A DNA stretch of 64,000 nt from Phocoena phocoena. Its lineage: Eukaryota > Chordata > Mammalia > Artiodactyla > Phocoenidae. The notes under the pieces are model-generated. The model was not told the DNA's origin, searched no databases, and was given only the letters and a program-made list of their open reading frames with translations. Positions 1 through 12,862 of this stretch are shown here, in pieces. Positions within the stretch are counted from its first letter, which is position 1, and every line of letters begins with the position of its first letter. The position numbers and the translations under genes are program-made. The stretch is from assembly GCF_963924675.1 (NCBI RefSeq), contig NC_089236.1, positions 26,931,319 to 26,995,318 on the forward strand, given 5' to 3'.

Positions 1-42
1 ATTTATTATCCATTTGTGCAATCATTAAATTAAAAAAAAAAA

Positions 43-280
43 GGGTTTCCCTGGTGGCACAGTGGTTGAGAGTCCGACTGCCGATGCAGGGGACACGGGT
101 TCGTGCCCCGGTCCGGGAAGATCCCACATGCCACGGAGTGGCTGGGCCCGTGAGTCATGGCCACTGAGCCTGCGCGTCCCGAGCCTGTGCTCCGCAACGG
201 GAGAGACTACAACAGTGAGAGGCCCGCATACCGCCAAAAAAACCAAAACCCAAACCAAACAAAAACAAACAAATAAACAA
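43..280 (+). mobile_element. CHR-2-like tRNA-derived SINE
   Basis: The complete head (GGGTTTCCCTGGTGGCAC), the GGTTCGTGCC box, the body and an A/C-rich tail are all present. Imperfect A-rich target-site duplications lie at about 24-42 and 281-300. It is a non-coding Pol III-type retroposon moved by L1 machinery. The open frames across it carry no gene signal. Confidence 0.93.
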
Positions 281-300
281 AATAATTAAAAGAAAAAAAA

Positions 301-574
301 CTAAAGGTGTATTTTCCCCTTAATACCAGTGTTTCATTGACAAGAAATCCAGAGACACTTAAAGAAGCGGGACTTGAAAATAACACCTCTGTTTCTGGCC
401 GCACTAACATATACTATTTCAAAGTGAATACTGAATTACATTGGAGGCACTTAACGTTGATTCCTCCTTTTTGGGAAACCAGTTTAGAGCTTGCTGGTAG
501 TTGGAAACAGCAATATGGAGGAGTAATGAGAAGAATGAGATCTGGATATAAAATTAATACAAGGTTTAAATAAC
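301..574. other. No gene or repeat recognised
   Basis: Unique-looking AT-rich sequence between the first SINE and a MIR remnant. An open frame of 88 codons (307-573, +) has no recognisable domain and is about the length expected by chance. Confidence 0.5.
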
Positions 575-665
575 ATAATGTTTGTAAATACTTAGCACAG
601 TGCTTGGCATGTAGTAAATGCTCACTTAAAAATTACCTGTTGTTGCTTATTGTTATCATTATAAT
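575..665 (+). repeat. MIR SINE remnant (3' half)
   Basis: The block 'cttagcacagtgcttggcat' followed by 'agtaaatgctc' matches the MIR 3' core. The 5' half is missing or too diverged to see. Confidence 0.6.
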
Positions 666-3560
666 TATCCCTTCCTCCCCATCCTCCTTCTAATTTTACT
701 ATAGTAGCATGATTAATTAGTTTTGGGGGAGTATGTTAGAATCAATTTTTTTTTTTCCTCCAACTTGGCTATCATGTTTGCATTTGGGAGATTTTCATGT
801 ATCTGATTTATATGTGGTCCCAACTAATGCCTCATGACCCAATGTACCAGGTGACACCTCAACTCCCGACTTTCATGGTTATAAAATATATACTTTTGTT
901 TGGGATTTGTAGGATTAAAGCATCATATTTCAAGAAAATGGAGAAGTGGATATAGAGGTTAACATTAATTTAAATGATCATTGTTCTACTCATACATATG
1001 ATTATCTCTGTAAGCAAAGATACTAGACCCACTACCTGTAGTTACCCCTCAAGAAAGGGGGGTTCCGTTATACACACTGGATTAGTAGTCCAATATAGCT
1101 TAGTGAGCAGGTATGACTCTTGGTCCATAAACAAGAATGTGCAAATAATATGGCTTTACAGTTTAATTTCTCTTTTAAAGCCCTAAAACATGAGGATAAT
1201 AGTTAAATTTCATTATCTTGGAGTTTCCTATTTTCAAGGGGTTGTGTCTAATTTCTAGTGGGTTACATGGTGCCAAGTAGTTCTTGGAGGTGGAAGACTG
1301 TTGAATCATCTGTTCACTCAGGCATTGGCTGATGCCATCATGAGGCATCATACTCTATTACCTCAAAAATCATAGTTCTCTTTCAAAGTGTTCCCTGCTC
1401 CTGTTGGCATGGCTTCTCAGGAATTGGAGCACTCTCAGTTATTCTGTGACTTCCCAGAGCTACCAAAGGATTTGCATTTTTGACATATAAAAACTAGACT
1501 CATAATGTTCATTTTGATTTCATTCTACTGCATACTGCCCTGTTAAAGGAATCTGACACCTGATTTTTTTCAAGTCTGAGGGAGGAAAAGAGAAATTATC
1601 AGATGGAGACAAAAGTTAATATTTCAAATATTGTCTAAACACAGGAATTAATGTACAATGATCCCTACCCTATATTCTCAGACCCTCCTCTTATCTGTCT
1701 AAGGGGTTGAGGATTTGAAGATCCAAACTATGAATATAGTTATACATGGAAGGGACAGCTTTATGAGATGAAGACCCATCCATACCATCCAGGATAGAGC
1801 CCTGGAACTATGCTCATGTTCTCTCTGTAGTTATGCAAAACCTCTCTTATGTACAAGCTCTAAATGGGGAAGAGAGGCAGGCAGAAGGAGACCCAAATGT
1901 CCAAGATTCAGAAGGTAGCATTTCCATTACCAGAGCTTATACGCTGAATATTTTGTGAGGGATTTTTGATTTGTTGTACTTGTCTTGGTTTAGAAAACAA
2001 GAAGAGTTCAGTATATGAAAGAAGAGTTGAGAGCAGGAAAAACAGTTCTCTTTTATTGCTGAGTATCATGTTTGCCCAACAATCTGAAATCACTATATAA
2101 ATAGACCATGGAAGGCAGAAATTCAGTGTGAAATGGAACCTTCTTGGACTACTCTTAAGTGGGCCAGTATATAAAGTGGCCTCATACAAAGCTAAAATCC
2201 ACAGCTACATCTAAATACTAATCACTTTAAATCATCTTTAAAGAGTTATATTGAGTTTCAGGCTGAAACACTCTTTGATAAACATTCTGATATTACCAGG
2301 TATTAAAAAAGTTCTTGAGGTAGGAACTTTGCAAAAGTATAGGGAGGGAGTTAGAAGTCTGTGGATCTTCTGTTTCATCTTCCTCACCTTTAAATTTGTT
2401 TTTAATAAAAAGTCATTGGCTTTCATGAGTGAAACAGTGGGTCTAATATCTACCCACACTGCCATACACACATCTCAGATACACCTGCAGATGCCATGAG
2501 CACCATGTCCCATAATCAGATGAGATCCAAGAGATCATTTACTTCTGCACATCTCATACTCCCAGGCCCTCTTTTCCTTCAACTTGAAGACAAAACATTC
2601 AAAAGCTGGCACTCACCTTACCCATGTCTGAAACACCTCCTTACCATGGGGGACTGATTTCACTGGCTGACTTGCCACTTGCCAAGACCCATTTCTCATT
2701 TTTCTGGTCCTACAATATAGGTCACTTAGAATATATTGGACTGTTCAACAGATGTTTGGCAGAAATTCGAAGTAGAGGATTTGAAATATTTATGGAGAAT
2801 ATACTTGACTAGTCTTGATCTCTGACCAAGTAATGGATAAAAGATATAAATATTGGCATTAGTTTATTCCTATTCTTCCTTCTCTTCCTTAATCTTTACA
2901 TATCTTTCTTCCTGTATCTCTCTTTTTTTGGTAATATTTCAGAAAAGGGAAATTTAATCAAAGATGAAGTAGGAATGCTTAGTAAAGTGTGTTCATATCC
3001 TAGGCTATGAGTGTTCTAAAGAATGGTGTATCATTAGAGTCTCTCTATGTGCTATATCAGTACAGTAGAGTAGCTCTATTTGTTTCCTACTAGATCCTCA
3101 CATGAAAAACTAAAATGTGAACCAGAATCTCTTTCTTTTACCAACAGTTGAGCCTGATTCAGACTTCTTTTTGAAAATGTTAAGGAAGCTTCTTACAGGA
3201 ATTTTGTGGAGTGGTTTCCTTCTATTGAAATAAATTCGGCAAGTAAAATTAATGCAAGAACCTAGTCAAAATGGAACTAGAGGTGATTCATAGGTGGATT
3301 TTGACAGCCTGGCTATCGTGGTAATTGAGCTGAAGCTTTTATGAAATCATGTTCTCTCCTGAGAATTACTTCACTGTTAAGTTTGATTTTCCTTTATTCC
3401 AATCATCATGTAGGAATTTCTAGTTAAAGCAGAAGATCATTCAAATGTCTAAAAAGAAAAGAGTAAAAGCAAGCAAAATTATTTATTTTACTGATTTGAT
3501 AAATAATTATTTCTTATATTTGTAAACAGTTTCAAAAGCAGAAGAGGCTGTGTGTATTCC
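666..3560. other. Long unique-looking AT-rich stretch
   Basis: No repeat family, exon or RNA gene recognised. A short hairpin (TGATGCC/GGCATCA, 7-bp arms at 1330-1336 and 1344-1350) is the only local structure noted. All open frames are below 100 codons. Confidence 0.5.
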
Positions 3561-3613
3561 TATGTATATATACTTAGTATATATGCTAAGTACATATATG
3601 TATATATACTTAG
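3561..3613. repeat. 17-bp direct repeats around an inverted copy
   Basis: Two identical 17-mers (TATGTATATATACTTAG) sit at 3561-3577 and 3597-3613. The sequence between them (CTAAGTACATATA) is close to their reverse complement, so this AT-rich block can fold into alternative hairpins. Confidence 0.75.
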
Positions 3614-3784
3614 ATGAAAGACATAGGCATGGAACTAGTATACAGTAAACAAGATGGTCCTAAGTAGCTTATGACCACCTGAGTTTTATACAGTTGTTAT
3701 CTGAAAATAGCATATTTGCTGTCTTCCCATAAATAATGTTTATTTCCACTTAAGATGTAGAAAATTGAAAAAAAACCCAAAATA

Positions 3785-4730
3785 CTCCCATTCCAGAATA
3801 TACAAAGAACTGGAATATATAAAAGCCATAATACATAAAGAACTTTTAAAACTCAGTAATAAGAAAACCCAGTTTTGAAAATGGGCAAAATATTTGATCA
3901 GACACCAAAGAATATATATGAATGGCCAATAAGCACATAAAAGGATACTCAACGTCATTAGTCATTAGGAAAATAAAATTAAAACCACAATGAGACAATA
4001 CTACATAGCTATTAGAGTGGCTCTAATCAAAACCAGCAAACAAAACCAGACAATATCAAGTGTCATGGATTCAGAGTAACTGGAACTCTCATGCATTTCT
4101 GGTGGAAATATAAATTGGTATAGTGACTTGGAAAACAGTTTTCCAGTTTCTTATAAAGTTAAAAATATTCTTACCATGAGACCCAGTGATCCCACTCTTA
4201 GGTTGTTACCCAAGTGAAATGAAAACATAGACCCAGATAAAACCTTGTAGGTAAATCTGTACAGCAGTTTTATTCATAATCACCAAAAGCTGTAAATGAC
4301 CTGAATGTCCACCAACAGGGGAGTGGAAAAAGGATATGTGGTTCATTCATACAATGAAATACTACTCAGCAGGAAAAAGGAGCAAGCTACTGACACATGC
4401 AATGGCATGGATACATTTTAAAAGCATTATGTTAAGTGAAAGACCCAGCAAAAAAGACTACATTCTTTATAATTCCACTTACCTGACATTCCAGAAAAGG
4501 CAAAACTATAGAGACAGAAACCAGATCAGTGTTTGCCAGGGGCTGGGAATGGGGAGAAAGTGACTGAATATAAAGGGGCATGAGGGAAATTTATGGGATG
4601 AGAAAATATTCCATATCTTGATTGCGGTGGTGCTTACCGAACTGTATAAGTTTTCAAAATTTACAGAACTGTATACCTTTTCAGGGTGGATTTTACTGTA
4701 TTTAAATTATATCTCAGTAAACTAAAGATA
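3785..4730 (+). mobile_element. Old LINE-1 3' end (L1M type), degraded
   Basis: About 0.95 kb matches the end of ORF2 and the 3' UTR of old mammalian L1. Landmarks include 'atgggcaaaatatttgatca', 'tactactcagcaggaaaaag', 'cattccagaaaaggcaaaac' and 'gtttgccaggggctgg'. Many stops and indels make it dead. No clear flanking duplications are visible. Confidence 0.8.
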
Positions 4731-5417
4731 AAAGAAGGATATGGGGCAGAAATAATCTTTTTTGTTTAGATTAGGCAAGACAGTCTAACACTTACTAAAC
4801 TGGATGGTTTTGCTCACAAATTACTGGTGGTAAGTTATCTTGTCTGAGAACTCAGTGATTGCAAATTGGTACTTGAGTGTAGCTATTCAATTCACTCTAG
4901 ATTTATTTCTTATCCTTTGAACTCCATCGGAGTTTTAGTATTAATGAGGTCAAAAGTCAGAGTATTAAGAAACATGAAGGAGTAAAAGCTTCTTTAAATT
5001 TTAGAGAACAGTTTCATCATAAGCCCCAGGGCTGCTTCCTCTGGGCTTCTGGGAAGTGGTGTGGGAAGGAAAGCATGCAGAACCACAAAGTTAATGGGAA
5101 AATGAATCCTACTGTAATTAAATTTTGAGCATCAAATACTGGTGAAGTATTTACATGCAAATTTAATTGGGAAATCCTGTTGTATCTACTAAAATCAAGC
5201 CTAACATGACTTTCTTTAAGAACATGATTACTTCAATGCTTTGTAGCTACACCATGGAAATGCTAACGAACTGTTTTACAGATTTGCACCAAATTATAAG
5301 TTTTTGTGTTTTGAGGCTCAAGAGAATTGATTCAATTATGCCAACAGATTGACAGAAGCAAACAGATATCGTGTAACAAAATGGCATATATTAAAAAATT
5401 AAGAACAGCTACACATT
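4731..5417. other. No gene or repeat recognised
   Basis: AT-rich unique sequence between an old L1 end and a long CHR SINE. Nothing recognisable beyond short chance open frames. Confidence 0.5.
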
Positions 5418-5436
5418 TTGTGTTTTTTTAAATAAA

Positions 5437-5751
5437 TTTATTTATTTTTATTTATTTTTATTTTTGGCTGCATTGGGTCTTTGTTGCTGCACGTGGACTT
5501 TCTCTAGTTGTGGCGAGCAGGTGTTACTCCTCATTGTGGTGTGCGGGCTTCTCTTTGCTGTGGCTTCTCTTGTTGCAGAGCACGGGCTGTAGGCACGCTG
5601 GCTTCGGTAGTTATGGCATGCAGGCTTCAGTAGTTGTGGCACATGGGCTTCGTTGTTCCATGGCATGTGGGGTCCTCCCAGACCAGGGCTGGAACCCGTG
5701 TCCCCTGCGCTGGCAGGCAGATTATTAACCACTGCGCCACCAGGGAAGTCC
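5437..5751 (-). mobile_element. Long-form CHR-type SINE (CHR-1-like)
   Basis: Reverse-oriented: the T-rich (TTTA)n tail is on the left and the head (complement of CCACCAGGGAAGTCC) on the right. The extended body, with repeated 'tagttgtggc' motifs, distinguishes the long ~300-bp form from the ~200-bp copies. Imperfect duplications (tttgtg/tttgtt followed by t-runs and aaat) lie at about 5418-5436 and 5752-5767. Confidence 0.85.
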
Positions 5752-5767
5752 TTTGTTTTTAAATTTT

Positions 5768-8107
5768 ATTTTACTTTCAGTGTGAACAATGAGAGAGTTC
5801 ATAAAACTTCTGGCAACACTGGCTTTTTAAATATGTCTTCGAAAGGCTATTGCTCACTCTCCAGTCTTACATCTGTCACTCTACTAGAATACAATAGGAC
5901 TGTGCAGGTTTGGGCAGCTTGTTAGATTGCTTTCAATGTTTATTTTCACCAATATCCAAATGTGTGAATATAAGAAAGTTAATGTTTTAGAAAACAGTTT
6001 GTCTTTGTTCTTTTATAGTGTGCATGCATTTTTATATCAATCTGTTTCGGAATGAAGCATATTTTATCCAGACATGGTATGTTTCAAAGACTGCAGCATT
6101 GGTCAATGCACATATTTCATTATGTTGCATTAAGACCATAACATGAAGCCAAAGAATCTGTAAAACATTTTTATGTTACACTATTTGCAATAATGCATAT
6201 TTATTCTTATTAAAATAAGAAAGTAGAATTCATCATATATTTTAAAATAAGACTCATTACATCTTTGCCTTTTTAATACAAATACACAACGTTTGAGGGT
6301 ATGTAATTGAAATCACTTCTCTAATAATTGAAATACTTAATTATACTGTTGGTTCCACATGCAAGCATAATTATATTAAAGCCTATTTCTTTCCTTTTGG
6401 CTTTTATTTGCTTGTAAAACTCAGAGGTACTTTAGATAATATTCAATTGTTTTGGTTATTAAGTTCTACCGGCTAAAAATTGTTCATCAAAGCCATATTA
6501 AATACAAAGAATTTTTAAAAGTTAGCTCTGGAGATGTAGTAAATTTTCAGGCATTTCCTCCTCAACATTCAAATAGAAAATCTGTTCGCTTTTTAAATTA
6601 AAAATGAGAGAAGAAATGGAATTCAGACTCCAATGAAAGCCTGCTTTCTATGAAGAAAATGTATGGATTTTATCATGGTCTTATTAACATGTCAAGTTGT
6701 AATTAGGTATTTTCTGAACAACTTTCACAGGGTGATTTTGCAGGCCTGGGGATCATGAAAACTATAATCTTCTGAACAGTATTCAGACCTACATTTAACA
6801 CCTGCTTTTGAATCGGAAACAAACTAAACCCCAACAGACACGAACATATAGATGAAGTTATATTTTCATCTATAGTGTTATTAATTCAATAGTAGAATGA
6901 GATTTTCATATTTGACTTGCATCTTGTATTAACTGTGTGAACTGGTACACTGGATTAACCCCTAGGATTGCTTACTTAGTCAAACTCTATCCTGTATTCC
7001 CCCTTTCCCCTCATAGCAACCACACTCACACAGGTCAGCCCGCACAGCTTTTATTGTTCATTTAACACATCTCTGATCAGTGCACACTTTGTTTTTAATA
7101 TTATTCTCCTCCATTTCCTAGAGAGGGTCATTTTCTCCCCCACTGGTAAAACAAAAACTCTTTATTTTCAGGGATTACTATGAGGATCCAATGTGGAAAT
7201 TTTAGTAACATTGTTCCACTAACTTTATAAAGGCTTAATAAACTTGAGACATTATAACTCAGTCATTGTTCAGATGGAAAGTGACCTGGCCATGGTCCCT
7301 GAATACATTAGACTCTCTCTAGTTCCTAGGGGAAATTGATTCAGGGTACACCTCAGGAAGACTGCTTTGTTTTGATCTAGAATGCCAAATCCCATGTGAA
7401 TTATTTCCTTGGCATTATAGGCTGAACATCCATGAGTTCAGGAACACATGCTATGCCTATAGTTTATGTCTAGACTATAAGCAGACCTAAGGAAATTGTT
7501 CTTAGCCTTTTTCCCCCTGTATATCACCCTATTCACATTTAGCCTACTAAATAGGAAGTGGGAGAAATCCCTACGTTATGTTACCTCACATCTAAGGAGA
7601 AAACATCCAGTGAGAGGGACCTGGGAAGATGAAAGGAGCTTGTAAACATTTTGCTCCTCCAAGTTAAAGATATTCTTATCATTTTGGAACTGGAGATGGG
7701 AATATCATATTCTCAGGAAGAGGTTTGGAAGGGTGTCAACTACAAGGTTAAGAAATGCTTCTTATAAGATGTTTGTATCCCCCTCCAGCCACCATCTTCT
7801 ACTCCATTCTCATTGAGAAACATAGATAAAGAAAATAAAACCATCTAGGAAGGGTTCATGTTGAAACTCTTTGAAAACCCTACATTCTTCAGCATAACAT
7901 GTTTGAGATAAAAATGTGCTCAACAAATGTTATAAAAATCAGACTTTTCCAATTTTGTTTTTTAAAAAAGATAATCTTGATGAAAATCTGAACATTCTTC
8001 CTAATTTACAGTCACCAAACACACAGTACAACTGGGTAATATGTAGCCCCAACAGGAGAAAAGCTTCAAAGAAATTAGATATCAAATAAAATATAATTTA
8101 TGAGTAC
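5768..8107. other. 2.3 kb unique-looking AT-rich DNA
   Basis: No recognisable repeat, exon or RNA. Pyrimidine-rich patches near 7000-7140 do not match any family I know. Confidence 0.5.
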
Positions 8108-8335
8108 AGAGAACCAGCGTTGTGCAGTGTTTAAGACCTAAGGCTCTCAAGTCCATATACTAAGTTTTAAATTCCATCTCAATCATTTACTAGCTGTCTG
8201 ACAACAGACAACTTTATTAACTTCCCTAAATCTCAGTGTCCTCACCTGTCAAATGGAATGTTAGTAGTTCTTACAGTCTAGAAAAGTTAAATGAAATGAT
8301 GAAAGTAAAGAACATAGAGCAAGGCTTGGCTCAAA
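8108..8335 (+). repeat. MIR SINE
   Basis: Near-complete MIR: a head-like 'gtgcagtgtttaagacc', the core 'catttactagctgtctgac', 'ctcagtgtcctcacctgtca' and a 3' part ending 'agcaaggcttggctca'. It is ancient and highly diverged. Confidence 0.8.
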
Positions 8336-8625
8336 AAGTTGCGACTTTTCTTTCAGTTAGTCTATGTAGAACTAGAATTATATTTTAGCCTTTTATTATT
8401 GTTCATGTTTTCAAAAGTATATGTCATTTGTAAATTAATCTTAGATGATGTTTCTAATACACATGTTGAAAGTTCCAGGTAGTAATCCAGTGAATGGCAT
8501 GGAATAAAGTATTGTTGATAAATAAGCACATATTATGAGAATAAGAAACATCAATTTTTTTTTAAAAAGATGATTTTGTTATTAATTATTCCGATAGGAA
8601 AGATCTATCCTTAAAAGCTAATATG

Positions 8626-8628
<3 letters not shown>

Positions 8629-8671
<43 letters not shown>
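8629..8671. repeat. (TA)n microsatellite
   Basis: About 21 uninterrupted TA units, not attached to a recognisable SINE tail. Probably length-variable. Confidence 0.95.
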
Positions 8672-8674
<3 letters not shown>

Positions 8675-8904
8675 TTTTGCTGATATATCAGTCAATGCTA
8701 CTGAGTTCCTAAAATACAAAATTCTTTTCTAAATGGATTGAGAAATAAAAAAATGTGTTAAAGTCACCAATCCTTGAAAAACAGTTTATTATCATTTGGG
8801 GGAGAAAAGATAATAATTTTTTATTTTTCCCTACTGACGACTCAACTCTGCTGTAAAATCCATTTAATAAGAATGGATGCATCACTTCTCAGACAGGTGC
8901 AAAC

Positions 8905-9129
8905 GGCTAGCAACACAGCACAGTAATTAAGAACAGGCTCTTGAAATAAAATGGCTGGATCTAAATCTTGGTTCTGCTACTAGCTTTGGAAACTTTGGCC
9001 TCTGTTTCCATGTCTGTTAAATGGGGATAAAAATAATACTCATCACATAGGGTTATTTGAAGGATTAACGAGACAATATTTGCTACAGGGTTAGGACAGC
9101 ATCTAGCATATAATAAATGACAAAATATT
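8905..9129 (+). repeat. MIR SINE
   Basis: Near-full MIR: 'cagtaattaagaacaggctc', 'ggttctgctactagct', 'tgtctgttaaatggggataa' and 'cagcatctagcatataata' in the expected order. Confidence 0.85.
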
Positions 9130-10221
9130 AACTTAGCTAACTTGTCACCCTAAGGTTTCTGTTTTGCTTTGGCTGAGTTTCATCAGTAATTGAAAGAGTG
9201 CTTCTAACTTCTACTGGGCTAGATTAGATAAAGATCCAGCTCTTGTCAATAGTGTGCTTAATTAAGCAGACCAGATAAGAGTACCAATAAGCACTTGAAA
9301 GAAGCCTTAATATGAATAAACTTAAGGAGAGCTAATGGAACGTAGGTAAATGACTAAGCATGTGCTGGGCTCTTTCAGATTACCTCCAGGTGCATGGCTA
9401 CTGTCTCATCTCACTCTAATGTATTCAAGTAATAGCATACTGCAACTCCTTTGTATTGTTCTGGAAATTTGGAGCCCCAGTTTGTGAATGTACCAGAAGT
9501 TCATCTGCAGATCAACTGTTTGGAATTCAAAATATATTTTTCAACAGGAACGATGTTCTGAGTGGTAGTTCTTAGGCCAGCCTAATGGATTCAAATTTTC
9601 ACTGAAGAAGAGTATCCCATCAACTCTGACTGACTCTCATTGATACCATGCATTTTGTATTTCTGTTTAATATGCCAGAAGCGAATATCCCTGTCTGCAG
9701 TAGCAGTTCATTTGCTGCAACAGGAAAGGCACGCTGGTTATTCTAGGGCACCAATGACTAATTTGTCTAATCCCCATTTCTGCATAAGATAATTTTCCTC
9801 CTATTTCTGTACCTTTGAGGAAGAGGACATTTGAATAATATAAACTCATAATTGCAGTAGGGTTTATGTTCTTTCTAGTCCACATCATCAGATATGAACT
9901 AAACTTCTTTTTATTTTTCCTCCCACACTGTCTCTGCTTCTGAAAGAGGACTAGAGGCAGAGGTCAAGGAAGGAGTATATACTGCATAGGAGTATGGTGG
10001 GTTGTCCTGAGAAGAGCAAGGGCCCCCAGGCCAATGACGACATTTTTATGACTGTCCTCATCTCTGCTCTCTGAGATTCCAAAGGCTGTTAAAACTTTAG
10101 CTACTATTTCTGTCACTTCCAATGACATTTGTCATATCAATCCCCTCTCTGGATAGAATACTACCCTCCTTCCTATTCAAATCTTTCTCCACCACTCAGA
10201 AAAATATCACATTTAAAAAAC
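9130..10221. other. No gene or repeat recognised
   Basis: About 1.1 kb of unique-looking sequence. The 73-codon frame on the minus strand near 9667-9888 shows no domain and no splice or promoter context. Confidence 0.5.
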
Positions 10222-10231
10222 TCCACCTGGA

Positions 10232-10427
10232 GGACTTCCCTGGTGGCACAGTGGTTGAGAGTGCGCCTGCCGATGCAGGGAACACGGGTTCTTGCCCCGG
10301 TCCGGGAAGATCCCACATGCCACGGAGCGGCTAGGCCCGTGAGCTATGATCACTGAGCCTGCACGTCCGGAGCCTGTGCTCTGCAACGGGAGAGGCCTGT
10401 GTACAGCAAAAAAAAAAAAAAAAAAAC
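10232..10427 (+). mobile_element. CHR-2-like SINE
   Basis: Full-length ~196-bp copy with head, box-B-like GGTTCTTGCC and an A tail. It is flanked by a perfect short duplication (CTCCACCTG) at 10222-10230 and 10428-10436. Confidence 0.95.
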
Positions 10428-10437
10428 CTCCACCTGA

Positions 10438-11074
10438 ATGGAAGATTAATTTTGTCACTCTTTTCTCTATGGATCTAAGAATCTGCAGGATGTCAGTTGA
10501 TAATTAAGACTAAAAGTTAAAAAAATGACAACCCAAATGTAAAAAGACTATAGCAGTTTCAAAAGTGAATATTCTCTTAATAATGAGTAAGATAATTTTT
10601 TTTCCAACTTTTCATTATTTTCTCTTTGAAAATACATATGGCAAAAATAATACACACATTTTGTTGGATTGTGTTTCTTTAAATGCTGCATTTCATGAAG
10701 CATTAAGATGGATTTGGTATCAACATACTGAAGACTCCTGCAACTACCAAGATATCAGCTGTCAGTACTGTGTCATGGCGATTCACCCCTAAAAATATCT
10801 CACACAAAAGTGAAGGAGACATTTGCAGACAGCTTTGTCATTTAGACATCATCTCATGGTACATAGATGGATCCTAGCTGCTGTACTCATTATAAAATGA
10901 TTTCACAAATTTAGAGTGACTAGAATCCTCCAATTAGATGCTTAATATCTATGGATGTACTAGCTTTGGTATTTCTTTAACTTCAATGTGTGGAGGTTTG
11001 TGATCTAGTAACTTCCTCTTACCTTTCTGCTTTTAAATGTTTGTTTTTACGCTTTGGCTTCATAGTGTTTATTG
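10438..11074. other. No gene or repeat recognised
   Basis: AT-rich unique sequence. An open frame at 10565-10792 (+, 75 codons) matches no known domain. Confidence 0.5.
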
Positions 11075-11150
11075 GCAACAAGAGCAGCTTAGTGCCTAAC
11101 ATGTAATACATTACTCAATACACCTTAGCTTTTATAAATGAAAGAATCAA
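11075..11150 (+). repeat. Possible L2 or MIR 3' tail
   Basis: The stretch containing 'agtgcctaacatgtaata' and 'aaatgaaagaatcaatg' resembles the common L2/MIR end (agtgcctggcacatag... followed by aatgaatga). Very short and diverged. Confidence 0.3.
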
Positions 11151-11984
11151 TGCAGCTGCATCATTTCACCTTTGACTTGCTGTGTTCAACAGAAATAATG
11201 CACATACAATGATATTAGATAATGGAACTGCTTCTACCATTTTGGCAACAGCTGGAAAGCCTGGATAAAGTGAAGTGATTGGTGACCTTGGGTATTACTT
11301 GACTTCACTACATTCTGCCCCTGATTGACCAAATGATGGGGTCTGTAGCCCCAGGTATCACCCAGTCAGCACTTTTCTCTGTCCTTACTACTCCAGATTT
11401 CTGTCTTTTTCCATATGCAGTCCCAGAGCTTATCCTTTCATCTGTGCTCACAGAGATTTTCCTTCATCTTTCTAAATAAGATGACAAAGGATGACCAATT
11501 AGAATGTGGTCTGCAGAGGGCTCTCTTAAAATATTTTTCTTTCTCTTCATTTCTCTTCAATTTCCCTCTCCTCTCTTGTTCCAAATTATAGTACATCCTT
11601 ATTCTCTGCTGTTCAGATAAAATCAAACAAAACAAGTCAATAAAATATAACAGTACCAGAATTTTTGTCTTGACTCTGTTTCCTTCTAGCCACAAGTTTC
11701 ACATGAGTTGGTATGGGTGGGAGTGAAGAAAGAAGAGGAAAGGTCTTGGAAGCTTGAGAGAGAGGGGAGAAATTGACAGAGTGAGACATGAAATCCTGGT
11801 TGAACTAATCACTTGTAGAGTGGTTTTTATCTGAGATATGAAGACCAGTGCTGAGTTTTGCTTCCAAGTTTATGCAGAGCAAGAAAACAGGCTACCCTTG
11901 AAGCCAAGCCACATTGGTTTAGAGTCAGAAAGTTAATTCAATATAAAGCCCATAAAATGCTTCCTCCAGATGCCTCCCTCTCTT
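11151..11984. other. No gene or repeat recognised
   Basis: Unique-looking sequence with a pyrimidine-rich patch near 11410-11580. The minus-strand 85-codon frame here has no recognisable features. Confidence 0.5.
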
Positions 11985-12180
11985 TCTCTCTCTATTTATT
12001 GCTGCCACCATTCATAAGAGTTCTATGACTATAGCCTCTTTCCAGCCTAAATTAATCTCTATTCCTTTCTATTCCACCACAAAATTAATCTTCCTAAAAC
12101 ATTGCTTAGATGACACTCCCCTGGTCACAGGCCCTGCAGGTGGGGAGACTTGGCTGTCCCCTACTTAGCTTTGAAGTGTA
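11985..12180 (+). repeat. LINE2 (L2) 3'-region fragment
   Basis: The phrase 'aatcttcctaaaacattgct' followed by 'gacactcccctg' matches the L2 segment just upstream of its 3' end. Ancient, no coding potential left. Confidence 0.5.
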
Positions 12181-12348
12181 TTATGATTAGCTTGTCAATG
12201 CAAGTCACTAATACATCGACTCACCTCATCATTTTCCCACCATTTCTCTGTTAGTTATCTTTGGCTGAAAAAAGTCTGAGCATTTTCCCTAGCTGGATGT
12301 GCTTAAAGATGTTTCCAGACCACACTGATTTGCCAAGAGGGACTTCTT

Positions 12349-12563
12349 TTTTTTTTTTTTTTTTTTTTTTTTTGCTTTATGCGGGCCTCTCACTGTTGTG
12401 GACTCTCCCGTTGTGGAGCGCAGGCTCCGGACGCGCAGGCTCAGCGGCCATGGCTCACGGGCCCAGCCACTCCGCCGCATGTGGGATCTTCCCGGACCGG
12501 GGCACGAACCCGTGTCCCTTGCATCGGCAGGCGGACTCTCAACCACTGTGCCACCAGGGAAGC
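12349..12563 (-). mobile_element. CHR-2-like SINE, minus strand
   Basis: Long poly-T on the left, then the full SINE body ending in the complement of the head. The 16-bp target-site duplications CCAAGAG(G/A)GACTTCTT lie at 12333-12348 and 12564-12579, 15/16 identical. A recent insertion. Confidence 0.97.
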
Positions 12564-12739
12564 CCAAGAGAGACTTCTTAAGAGATGGAATCCAAGTTAT
12601 TTGAATACATTTTGTTTTTACACATGTGAACAGCCATCCTATTCCTCTTTAATACCATTTATATCCTCTACATGTCAACTAACCAGTCAAGTGTTGGCAC
12701 AAACTGCATTAATGGAATTTCTTTCTTATTTAAATAAAT

Positions 12740-12748
<9 letters not shown>

Positions 12749-12778
<30 letters not shown>
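12749..12778. repeat. (AC)n microsatellite
   Basis: About 14-15 AC units preceded by ATATATAT and followed by TA-rich sequence. A compound, probably variable microsatellite. Confidence 0.95.
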
Positions 12779-12780
<2 letters not shown>

Positions 12781-12862
12781 TCTATATTCTATATATATTT
12801 TTTATTCTATATACACATTCTATATTCAAGTGGCTCCCTCTTTTCCAAATTGTCTACTTGGG

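Noticed and set aside
1330..1350. TGATGCC/GGCATCA hairpin
   Set aside because: Seven-base arms with a 7-base loop are expected by chance in 64 kb, and no terminator or RNA context applies in a mammalian genome.
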